A stretch of 50,922 bases of DNA from Cladosporium sp. IMV 00045. Taxonomy: Eukaryota > Ascomycota > Dothideomycetes > Cladosporiales > Cladosporiaceae. The notes below the pieces were generated by a model. That model searched no databases and was not told the DNA's origin. It saw only the letters and a program-made list of their open reading frames with translations. The position numbers were made by a program, and so were the translations under genes. This document shows positions 41,845 through 50,922 of the stretch, piece after piece (the first letter of the stretch is position 1; each line of letters opens with the position of its first letter). The DNA is taken from NCBI GenBank assembly GCA_001931905.2, contig MSJI02000018.1, forward strand, positions 1-50,922. Reading direction: 5' to 3'.

Positions 41845-43367
41845 CTAATCCCAATGCCGCCGAATCACCGGTCTAGCCGGATCCCACGGCCCATGAATCT
41901 CATTCTTATACCTCTGCAAACCAATTAACCACCAACTCGTAGCGCCCATTCCCAAAAGCGTGACAATGCCACCCAGAGCCACGCCTAAGACAGCGTGACC
42001 AAGACCTCCACCCGAGATCACCATGCCGAGCCCACCTGATGCGAGCACGATAAGAAAGATCGTCAAAGTCAGATGGAGGGGCCAGGAGTGGTGTTTGAGA
42101 TGGCGACGAAAGACTGGGAAAAGGCCGAAGACTTCGATACTGAAGAGGGTCAGGCTGAAGACGTGGGTGGTGGATGGGAGGCGGGAGGCGAGCACTGTGC
42201 TGGCCATAAGGGCGGCGTTTGTGGAGAGTGAGGCAGGGAATCTGCAAAGAAATCATTAGCTCCGGTTTTGACCTGTTCTATCTTGGTATGTTAAGGAACC
42301 TACTTTGCTTCTGGCCCGGCACCGTAGTCAAACGTGAACACGTTGATGCACATGAGCCAGGTGCTCAGCGCCCAGATGCTGTCGCTACTTGTGGATTTGG
42401 TAAGGGACTTGAGGATTGGCGAAAGACCCAGCAGAGAGAAGTAGATCAGGATTGCTGACTTCGCTGTTGTTAGTCGTTCGACCATCCGGGGAGAGAGGCT
42501 GGATGGTCGGTTGTTGTAAGGTGGAATGTAAGTCGACGAGGGCACCGGGCTAGAATTGACATCCGCGTTCGGTGCCATAGGAGGTGATTGTGGCGGCTGC
42601 AGTATCCCAGTCACAGACGTGAGACTAGGATTGCGCGAATGGGCTCGCGAGTGGACTTCATTGGGCGGTAGCACTGGCTCCTTGGGCATGGTGCTAGCAT
42701 CCAGCGATGCTCTGCCGGTGTTCGCAACTTCCTCGCCCAGCTCTCCCAGCCCGTCAAATCTACCCATATCCCCCATCTCATCCACTTCTTCCTTGGTATG
42801 CCAGTAGTCTCTCAACACCCAACCTGCCACAGTCCCAAAAGTTGCCCATCCAACAACGGCGCTCGGGCTGACGCGCTCCTGGAAGATTCCCGTAAAGCAG
42901 CACACGAAGATGATGACCGAACACACATGCTGCACAATAATCGTACTGTCCGCAACCAGTGTCCAGAACTCATAAGGCTGCAAGCGCGGGTTGCGCTGCA
43001 AATGATCCAGAAACGTTTCCTCGTCGGTGTAATTGTCCGGGTAACTCTGCTTCACCCACAACAGCTTTTTCCACGGCCGATGGCGCCGTCGGCTACTACT
43101 GCGGCCCCGTCGCTTGTCGCGGTGCTTGCGCGTGGCGTTTGTAGTATTCCCATTGCTGGCGAGATGTGCTGTTGCGGCTGTGACGGTGTCGCTGCGGCCT
43201 AGCGGGCTGCGAGAGCGCTGCTGTTGGTAGGGCGGGGAGGTGTTCGGGAATGCATCTTCGGGCTTCAGATGGCGCGACGAGGCTGCACGAGAGTGCAGCT
43301 GGTCTGATTGAAGGGAGCTGGTGCGAGAAGAGTGCGAGGTTGACGGCGGCTCAAAGGGCGGAGGCAT
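41845..43367 (-). CDS. GPI2: GPI-GlcNAc transferase subunit Gpi2 (PIG-C)
   Basis: There are two exons, 43367-42304 and 42241-41845, with a 62-bp intron (GTAGGT...TTGCAG, phase 2). The product is 486 residues. It is a subunit of the ER complex that transfers GlcNAc to phosphatidylinositol, the first step of GPI-anchor synthesis. Family landmarks are KKLLWVKQSYPDNY (about 100-113), FLDHLQRNPR, and hydrophobic spans: VADSTIIVQHVCSVIIFVCC, AVVGWATFGTVAGWVL, then several in the second half (LTTAKSAILIYFSLLGLSPI, SIWALSTWLMCINVFTFDYG, LTLFSIEVFGLFPVFRRHL). Yeast Gpi2 is about 280 residues; this one has a long basic N-terminus and a disordered insert at about 205-300. Confidence is high. Confidence 0.9.
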
Positions 43368-43644
43368 TGGAGGTGGGAAGAGACATGGAGTCGGTGGCTG
43401 CGGTTCATCACTTTGGTGGGGTCGTCTGGGGAGAAAGAGTGGGAGTAGGCTTTATCACATGCTTGGATTTGTGCTTATTTTAGATTCATCTCGCGACAAC
43501 ATTTCTTCCCAATTTTTGATCTCAGTAGATGAATCACGTTGGCATCTTCAGATCTGCCTTATACTTCCTGAGAATCGAGTTGCCTCGCAAATTCGGGCGC
43601 AATGGCTTTAGCACTGCTATAAAGTCTTGAAAATCTAATCTGCT

Positions 43645-45232
43645 CTACAACTTTGACCTGAAGAGTCCACTGAAGAAACCACTCTTGACAGCCGACGTCG
43701 GCGGAAGATATTTCTCCAGTTCTGCCGTGTTGAGCCACGACATGTCTCCGCGAACGGCATTAAGATCGGTGATACCGCACAGCCTCATCGCAGTCTCGAG
43801 CTCATCTTGGAGAACTAGAAATCCGTCAGCAAGAGTATTCAAATAGATGAGGAACGAAAACTTACTATAAGCACAGTGCTCCACGCCTTCGGTGTCATAC
43901 ATCACTGAGCATTGGAACGGCCTTCCGACACCGATACCCTTCGCACCCAGGATAACCGCCTTCAGCACATCTGAGCCTCGCCGCACGCCGCCATCGACCA
44001 AGACCTCCATCTTGTCAAAGACCTCCGGGCAGTCTCTTCTCATTTCAAGCAGTGTGAGGATCGTGGCTGGCGCACTGTCCAACGCTCTTCCACCGTGGTT
44101 CGATACCACGATGCCCTGGCAGCCAAGATCGAGAGCCGTCTTCGCATCTGCTGCAGACTGGATGCCTTTCACAAGAATAGGCAGCTTCGTGTGCTTTCTC
44201 AGCCATGGCAAGTCATCCCATGAAAGTGCCCAGTCGATGAAAGATCCGGTGCTTCTGGCCAGACCGCCACCCTTCGTGTCCACCCCAGACTTCTGCCCGT
44301 TCTGGTAAACACTGACCTGCACTTGCGTCCTGATCCTCTCGTCTGCCTCTCTCTTCGACACAACAGCCAAGTCAGCAGTGACAAATAACGCCTTGACCTC
44401 TGGCAATCCTTCCAACTGCTTCAGCACAGCCTCCGTCTTGTGCCGTTGCTTGTCAACGTACAGCTGGAAAAAGAACGGGTTTCCCTGACCGCTTGCAACG
44501 ATATCTTCGACACCCATTGACGCAGTCGTCGAAACACAATGCACGATACCCGCAGTCTTTGCACCCCTAGCCAGCGCTCCTTCGCCCTCTGGCCCAGCAG
44601 TCTTGGCGATGCCCATCGGGCAAATCCAGACCGGCATGTTAACGTCAACACCTAGCATGCGCATCTTAGTGTTGACGGCACTGACGTTACGCATCACGCG
44701 CGGACGGAACCATAGGCGCTGCCAGAAAGTCTTATTGGCATTGAGTGTCAGCAGGTCATTAGAGGCGCCCGAGACAAAGGCATTCGCTTTCTGACTGCCA
44801 GACTTGGCGAATGCTTTCTCGAAGTCGTCCAAGTTGATGATGGATGAGAGGGGTGGCTTTTCGTTCGGATCGGCCTCTGAGACGGTTTCTTCCTTCTGTG
44901 CTTCGAGCCAGGTGTCGGTGATGGTGCTGGTGTCGAAGTCGCCTTTCTTCTCTGAGGCATCCAGTTCCTTCTCGATCAGATTGGCGGCGTGGAAGTCATT
45001 GTAGGTTTTGCTGCCGTCTTTGCCAGCATATTTGTAGATCACTGAGATCTAGGTGTTACTTGTATTATCGCTAGACGGGCAGTCGTGGAGTAGACTTACT
45101 GTCAGGTCCACCAGGGTGATTAGGAGCAAAGTTGGTGAGATCGTACACTTTGCCATTGATGACTATCCAGCAGTTGTCTGGCGTGGCGTGGTTATCGAGC
45201 TCGGCGACCGAGATCTTTGTATTGGAGGACAT
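43645..45232 (-). CDS. Flavocytochrome b2-like 2-hydroxy acid dehydrogenase with C-terminal SKL
   Basis: There are three exons: 45232-45100, 45041-43866 and 43814-43645. The introns are 58 bp (GTAAGT...CTCAG) and 51 bp (GTAAGT...TCTAG), both phase 1. The product is 492 residues. A cytochrome b5-type heme domain sits at the N-terminus, with HPGG (39-42) and DFH (His about 62) as the two heme ligands. The FMN-dependent 2-hydroxy acid dehydrogenase barrel follows, with SNHGGRALD (catalytic His about 360) and VDGGVRRGSDVLKAVILGAK. Yeast Cyb2 oxidises L-lactate in the mitochondrial intermembrane space. Here no presequence precedes the heme domain, and the chain ends GLFRSKL, a canonical type 1 peroxisomal signal. 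The YY pair normally found before SSGAND is FV here. Family is firm; substrate and location are inferred. Confidence 0.88.
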
Positions 45233-46094
45233 GATTCTGCTTCGCCTACTGTGTGTTAGGAAAGAACGGTGCCCAATGTATATTACCCCCCAATTCGTCA
45301 AAGAAACACCAATTTGATTCGATCGAGAAGGAAGACAACGAGATAGTTGATGTCGGGAATAATAAAAGTGCTGACCTACCACCGGGATATGGTTGCTTGC
45401 AGATCACCCAGTGTCTCCGCACTCGCTCGGGGTTGTGTTTACCGAGGCTGCTTGTTCCTTGACTTCACTTCTTTATTGAAACTCCTTCATTCGATTCATT
45501 GGACAGTGAAATCATCGTTCTCATGTTTCTATGCGCTGTCGGCATTGATGCATCTGGATATCTGTCTATGTCTAGTCATAGGTTGCACCAAATCACAAGT
45601 CTGCCTCGCAACGCACTCGGTGATTGATGATCCGATAGACGAAGGCCTTGAATGAAGGCAATACCTGCGTCTGCCCCTTCGACAAGAGCACAGAGATTTC
45701 ACTTCTTTTGCGAAAGAATGCGTTCCACCACGTGTTGGTCGGTGTGGATGCTTGGTATGTGGCGGTATCACTTGTACCCGAATATTCGCCATGTCGAGGC
45801 TTGAATTCTGCCATCTTATTAGACGTGTGAGCCCACCATTCACTCCTCGATCTACTGACCGTGGGTATTCACTTCTATTCAGTCTAGGCTAACACTCATT
45901 CGGCACTGGCGTCGCATGAAACGCCATTCGCTACTTCGCTCAACGTGCAACCTCGTGAGATGTGATTCCAAATTCCCCGTTTCACTATAAATCAGCGACA
46001 TCTTCTCCGACACCCACGCAAAAATTCAATCGCCACCATCCAGCCCGCGCGCTCCCAAATTAACATCCTCCACTTCTCGCACAAGTCGCACACG
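45233..46094. promoter_or_regulatory. Divergent intergenic region between flavocytochrome and BTB genes
   Basis: These 862 bp separate two divergent starts. Short ORFs here overlap on both strands and show no domain. Confidence 0.45.
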
Positions 46095-46807
46095 ATGGCG
46101 GAGACCACAGGCGGGCCGCTGAGCGAAGAGCACGACAAGCAGCCCAATTCAGAGCAGGCCACCAATCAGGAGCAACGTCAAGGGCAAGTAAAGTCTCTAT
46201 AGAGCCCTCACGTATATCATCATCTGACTCGACTCTCAGCTCCCTTGGGTCCGACGTCATCACCATAATCACGGAAAACACGGAGTTCCTCGTAGACCGC
46301 CACAAGATCTTCGAGGCCTCAGATTTCTTCCGCGCGGCATGTTCTGGCAACTGGATCGAAGCTCGCGAGCGCACTGTCGTTCTCGATGGTATCCCAGCGA
46401 GGTACTTCACTCTCTACGTTGATTGGGTCTACAACAAGAGCCTGCCTAGTACACCCTGTTTCGATGCACCATTCGACGGCTGGATCGGCGAACCTGTTGT
46501 CGAGCCTGAGTGGACAGGACTCCAACTACACTTTTGGTGTCAACTATGGATTTTTGCAGACTTCCTTGGTGACAAGGGGCTGATGAAATTCTGCTTGAGG
46601 GCAATAGAGAGGCATGTGGAATGGCGAGGCGCGAACCGGTTCTTCCCCATTTTTTTACCGGAAACAGTAGAGCTGCTACTCAACGAGACATCTGAGCGTT
46701 CGGATTTGCGGGAGTGGATTCCAATGATGTGGTGGAAAATACCGTGCTTCAGGAGGATGATGAGCTTCAAGGTGATGGGATTTGCTCATCTGTCTGGCAA
46801 GAACTAA
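46095..46807 (+). CDS. BTB/POZ domain protein, third copy, with GC-AG intron
   Basis: There are two exons, 46095-46183 and 46240-46807, giving 218 residues. The ATG frame stops at 46200-46202 and the BTB frame has no ATG upstream, so an intron is required with phase 2. The only good phase-2 donor is GCAAGT at 46184, the consensus for GC-AG introns; the acceptor is CTCAG at 46239 (56 bp). The BTB part reads SLGSDVITIITENTEFLVDR, HKIFEASDFFRAACSGNW and VVLDGIPARYFTLYVDWVYN. The rest is helical and rich in Trp. It is more distant from the two BTB genes at 3.5-5.7 kb than they are from each other. Function unknown. Its 3' end lies 54 bp from the next gene's 3' end. Confidence 0.75.
46184..46239 (+). 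other. GC-AG intron in third BTB gene
   Basis: The donor is G|GCAAGT and the acceptor CTCAG. A GT donor four bases on (GTAAAG at 46188) leaves the frame off by one; a GTCTCT donor at 46193 keeps the frame but is a poor match. Confidence 0.6.
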
Positions 46808-46861
46808 ACATGACAAGCGAATGCTTCATGAGAGCGAAGCAGAGCGAAAATATCGTACTGC

Positions 46862-48733
46862 TTATTCACCCTCGGACCTCGAGATCATACTGCTCTGCTG
46901 ATCAGCCGCATCAAACCTTCGCTGTAACTCTATCCGCGAGCCACCGCCGTCGCTAGCCATTTCTCTCTGACCGCCTAGCTCAATCTGTGCCATAGCCAAA
47001 CCCTTAGGCAGCGGATCCGCGCCGTTCTTGTCTTTCGCAGTGAGAATGTCGTCAAAAGTACCTATATGTTCCCGGGTCGTTCGTAGCATCGTCGAGAAAA
47101 GATTGCTGTAAGAGGCGCCGTTGCGATATATGCTGACGCACCCCGCAATGCATGCTAGCAGTGAGAGACCCAGTGCGGTGCTGTAGGAAGCTATGAGGTT
47201 TGCTTGGCGATAGGCGTAGACGTTGAACCAGTGGTCGAATGCAATATCAACGCGCTCACCAACGTCTTTGAGAAATGCCGGTCTACTGAAAAGTGATAGG
47301 GTGAGGTTATGGGAGAGCTCTTCGATGGCTCCGGCGAGTGATCCGTTGAAGTTTGATGCGGCAAAGGCTTCATCAGGCCACACTTCATAGTCTCCATGGA
47401 TAGCGTCTGCGATCGTCCAATTCTCATTTACGTCTCTGATCCTGGCGGTGTACAGCATTGGCCGTGTGAACATCAGGGACGTCTTTGTAATGTCTGTCGC
47501 TGCCTGAATCATCTCGGTAGATCCTCCCTCATCGACCACGTGGCCCGCAAGGAGCCTGATCAAGCAGTCCATGATGGCGTAGTAGCCATTATGCTCATCG
47601 CCGTCATATTTGAAGTATTGCGGTGCGCGTATATGCACCGTGAGATTGGCAAAAACGCCATGGCCATTCGCTGAGGAAGTGACGTCCATCGCGTACGTGG
47701 CTTCATGGAGTGTGCAGTTGATCACTTCCCATTTGTATTCGGAAAAATGGAATTCGCCATTCTCCGAGTAAGCTTTAGTAGCGACATTTAGATTCGACGA
47801 GCCGTATCGCCATATTGGTGACGAGGTGTCGATGAGATTTCTGTCGTTGAACTCGTCCGTGCTCCCATCAACCTGAAGTGGAGGATGACGTTCGATATCA
47901 AAATCGTCTGGGTTAGATATATAAACTAGAGCCGTCTTGAACCAAGCACTGTACGTGATACTCTTTCGATTGAGACCACATTCTTTGTACGAATCTCCGT
48001 CGAAAAAGTAGCTGTTACAATCGGTTTCCATGTAGTTTTGAAACAATTCCACATCCCCAGATGAGATTGGCTCGGAACGCACAGCAGGACCGAGAAATTG
48101 CGATTTTTAGGTAGCATTGACAGCTATTGCCGGTGGCTGCAGAACTGCGCTCTGGAACGCAGTGGCTGTGGCTAGACGAATCAATTCTGGTCCAGGACCA
48201 TCTCCCGCGATACCTCTTTGGAACATGGCTTCGGCTGAAAAGTTCAGGACCGGGACGTGGTGAAGAGTGTATTCCGTCCGGCTGACAGTCTCAACAGTCA
48301 ATGTGGCGGGTGGGAGAAGAGCAGCCAGTGGCAGCAACCAGCATAGCAGAGCCAACGCCATCAGTCCTGGGTTACTCATCAGGGCTCGAAGGTTCGAGAA
48401 TTCGAGTAGAGACCCTAGTATCCCGGTCAAGGAGTCCAAGTCTGAAAGTGGAAGCGGTTTAGCCTTGCGAATGATGGTACCCCAGAAGACCTGCCAGTAT
48501 ACAGTCCCAACGGTGACTACCAGACAGGCGCGGAAGAGGAAAGCAAAGCCTGTACCAATAGCAATATTGACTTGCTGGTCGAAAAGTCCACCTTCAGCGT
48601 TGACAACGCTGCCCCTCAGCCGTAGGTAGAATGCCTGATGGCCAAGAGCGAACGCCAAAGCAGCAATGAAGGAAGACAAAATGATTGTAGGTGATTTCCA
48701 ATGAACGTGTCCACGCGCTTCATTCGGCGACAT
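46862..48733 (-). pseudogene. Multi-pass membrane protein gene with one in-frame stop
   Basis: The frame from ATG 48733 runs 208 codons to TAA at 48107-48109, then stays open in the same frame to 46862, 624 codons in all. The first part has three hydrophobic spans (IILSSFIAALAFALGHQAFY, the 50-80 region, and LMALALLCWLLPLAALLPPA). The part after the stop is a large predicted extracellular domain with N-x-S/T sites, then a last membrane span (ASYSTALGLSLLACIAGCVS) and a charged tail. This layout fits a family common in filamentous fungi and often loosely labelled formylmethionine deformylase-like; its role is unknown. The join VNAT(stop)KSQFLGPAV sits where I expect an aromatic residue. No plausible intron spans the stop. 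It could also be a truncated but expressed protein. Confidence 0.75.
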
Positions 48734-49485
48734 TTCAAGGGAGGTTGTGCTGAAGGCCAGAAAAGAAAGTTTTCAGAGGGGATGAAAGGTTTCTAGCCAG
48801 AGCCTCGCCAGACTATGGGTACCGAAACACTTTTGTCCATGGCTATAAGTACTCTTGAGGCAGCCATGAGCTTACATGCATCCGCATTTGACGTGTTACT
48901 GGACGCCACCAACAAGTCGGCTGAATCTTTGCTTCACGAGGCTGAGATTTTGCGTACGCTGATATTCTGAGAGGTACCTAACAATAAGATCGTGATGCGC
49001 CTTTAGTATCCAGGATTGACCCATCCTACGAGCGAGAGGATACTGATCACGATCGTTTCTAGAAATCCTATACAGTATCCTGTTGATGGGCGAGCCATAA
49101 TGTGCGCAGCATGTGGTGTTCATGAGTACATGTACTTACCAGCAGAGCCTTGTTGTACAGCCTCGTTCGAACCAGCTACTGTACCTTCGTCGTGCGTACA
49201 AGTGCATGTACATACTGCCTGCGGGAGATGTTCATTCGATACTGCGGGTCTGCGCCTTAGCCGTCATCAATCGTATACGGCAATCCACGAAGTCGAAGTG
49301 TGGTTCCAGCTTCCGTTGAAAAGATCTGAGATTGATATAATCTGGTATGGGAAAGCATTTTGAAGCTCGAAGAGTCGAAGTATTCATCGTGTGCCTGGCT
49401 AGGCGCTACCGGCCAATCAATCCTGGTGCAGATCCGTGTGTTCAGCATGACGGTCGGCCATACCTATAAAAGTGCCAAAAATATG
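48734..49485. other. Flank between membrane-protein pseudogene and RIP tract
   Basis: This sequence has normal base composition and no recognisable gene. Composition changes abruptly near 49486. Confidence 0.45.
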
Positions 49486-50922
49486 AAAAATACTAAAGTA
49501 CTAAAATCCAAACTTTATTTAATATAGTTATTACTTAATTAATCGTTTAATCGTCGCCTATAAGACATAATAATAACCTATTTTTACTCTATTATTATAC
49601 TAATTCGCTACCTAGTTATACTCTTACGTAGCCTATTAATTAATTAGAAATCCTTCTATATAATAGTTACGCGCTTTACGTAGATAGTAGCTAGGTTTAC
49701 TACTAAGAAATCTAGATTAGTATTAATCGCTATATAAATCCTTAATTATTTTACTTACTTTTAAATTAGGAGACTAGAAACGCCTCGGCTACCTCCTAGA
49801 TCGCACCTAACGTAGTCGTAGTAAAGCGTAAATCTTAACTTAAGACGCTTACGTCCTACGTAATATAGCCGCGACTACGCGGGTATACGATATCCGCGCC
49901 GGATCTAGCCTAGTACTACCGGCTAGATTAGGAGAGCGCCTATCCTAATCTATAGATTATAATAGGTAGGTAAGGTAGGTAGGCACCTAAACCGGCTAGT
50001 ATTCTTCTAAACTAGGCCTATTAAATTAAAGTATAATAGGAACTAATAAATTAGGCGTTTTTAGTAACCCTTATTATTATTATTATCTTCCGACTCCTAT
50101 ATATATCGCGCTAATTATAAAAAAACAGTCCTCCTACTATAGCTAATAGTAGAAGGTAAGATAAAGATACCCCCTAAACTAACTACTAAAAGAAATACCA
50201 AATCTATATCTTAAACTAGTACTAAAATAGACTCTAAATTCTAACTAATTAACTAAAACCGTCGTACCCTATAATAGTAACTTTACGGTATAGGCGCGTA
50301 AACGAGGTCTTAGGGATAAGGAGATCGGTCGTCTTCTAGTAGCGACGGATCTTACGGAGAGCGATAGCTAGATTAATCGTTAGCGAGTACCGGCTACGCT
50401 TTACCGGCTACGGTTTTACTTACTTCCTAGCTTCTACCTACGGCGATACCCCCCCTAGCCCTATATCTACTAAGCCTTTACCGCCTTTATATTTTTACTA
50501 CTCTTAATAGTCTTTCTCGGCGCTTTTACCGCTTAACTACCTTAACCGTTCCTACGCCTACTATTAGCGAGCCTAATCTACCTAGTAGTTTACTTACTAC
50601 GGGCTATTCTTACTTACCCGAGACTACGATAGCGAGCGATTTCGAGGCGGCTCTTAAAGATAGTAGTAAACGATAATATTTAGTATAAAGCGGCGATCGA
50701 GGAGTATAGGAGGATAGTCGCGGGTAAACGAGAGCGAAGTCGGCCGAGTAAAAGATATTAGTAAAGAGGAGGTAGTAAGTAAGTCGTAGTTCTATTATTT
50801 ATATAATAATAGGAACCGGAATAGTCCGTACGCCTTTATAAGTAAATACTTAAATACTATACCTAACTACTTTAATTTTCGCTACGTATAACCCCTTTAG
50901 GAATAACGTTAATATCGCTCTA
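49486..50922. mobile_element. RIP-saturated AT-rich repeat, element type unknown
   Basis: From about 49486 to the window end I count no TG and only six CA dinucleotides, while CG and TA are frequent. Loss of CA/TG with gain of TA is the mark of repeat-induced point mutation (C to T in CpA context on both strands). With no TG there is no ATG on the plus strand, and almost none on the minus strand, so no ORF can start here. RIP acts on duplicated DNA, so this was probably a transposon copy. I cannot name the family; the tract continues past the window. Confidence 0.8.

Noticed and set aside
43645..45232. Mitochondrial L-lactate dehydrogenase Cyb2 as a full assignment
   Set aside because: Heme and FMN domains fit, but there is no presequence, the terminus is SKL and substrate residues differ, so no gene symbol is given.
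48080..48125. Short intron across the TAA in the membrane protein gene
   Set aside because: No donor and acceptor pair of reasonable size keeps the frame and the conserved junction.
49486..50922. Recognisable transposase or reverse transcriptase in the RIP tract
   Set aside because: All frames are full of TAA/TAG; I could not identify a protein family by eye without guessing.

Overview
The window is nuclear DNA of a filamentous ascomycete (Pezizomycotina, possibly a Dothideomycete). The evidence is short introns of about 48-70 bp, compact genes on both strands, HET-domain genes, long low-complexity fungal proteins, and a right-hand AT-rich tract bearing an extreme repeat-induced point mutation (RIP) signature. 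There are no bacterial-type operons. I see no tRNA, rRNA or CRISPR array. All assignments come from reading translations and splice sites by eye. Layout, left to right: a partial RhoGAP/F-BAR gene (RGD1-like) runs off the left edge. It is followed by a pyridoxamine-oxidase-like protein, a head-to-head pair of BTB/POZ genes, an intact HET-domain gene, a secreted lactonase-type beta-propeller, and a large disordered conserved protein. Next come the Golgi t-SNARE SED5 and two very long disordered proteins. The middle holds an OPT transporter, porphobilinogen deaminase (HEM3), a Dabb-domain protein and a coiled-coil protein of unknown function. The right third holds an ankyrin-repeat gene, a HET-domain pseudogene, GPI2 (PIG-C), a flavocytochrome b2-like dehydrogenase ending in a peroxisomal SKL signal, a third BTB gene, a multi-pass membrane protein broken by one stop codon, and the RIP-saturated tract (about 49486 to the end). 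Several genes only make sense after splicing. I placed introns in the PNPOx-like gene, all three BTB genes, SED5 (its membrane anchor lies in a hidden last exon), the OPT transporter (4 introns), HEM3, Dabb (2), the coiled-coil protein, the ankyrin gene, GPI2 and the flavocytochrome (2). Two BTB genes need GC-AG introns. The left and middle parts are mostly housekeeping genes (trafficking, heme, GPI anchors). The right part looks like an accessory border: incompatibility-type genes, two nonsense-broken genes, and a dead repeat in which I count no TG dinucleotide and only six CA in about 1.42 kb. The best candidates for something unusual are the peroxisomal flavocytochrome with a changed substrate pocket, the ankyrin gene with an Asn/Gly-rich leader beside the dead HET gene, and the gene-decay gradient towards the RIP tract.
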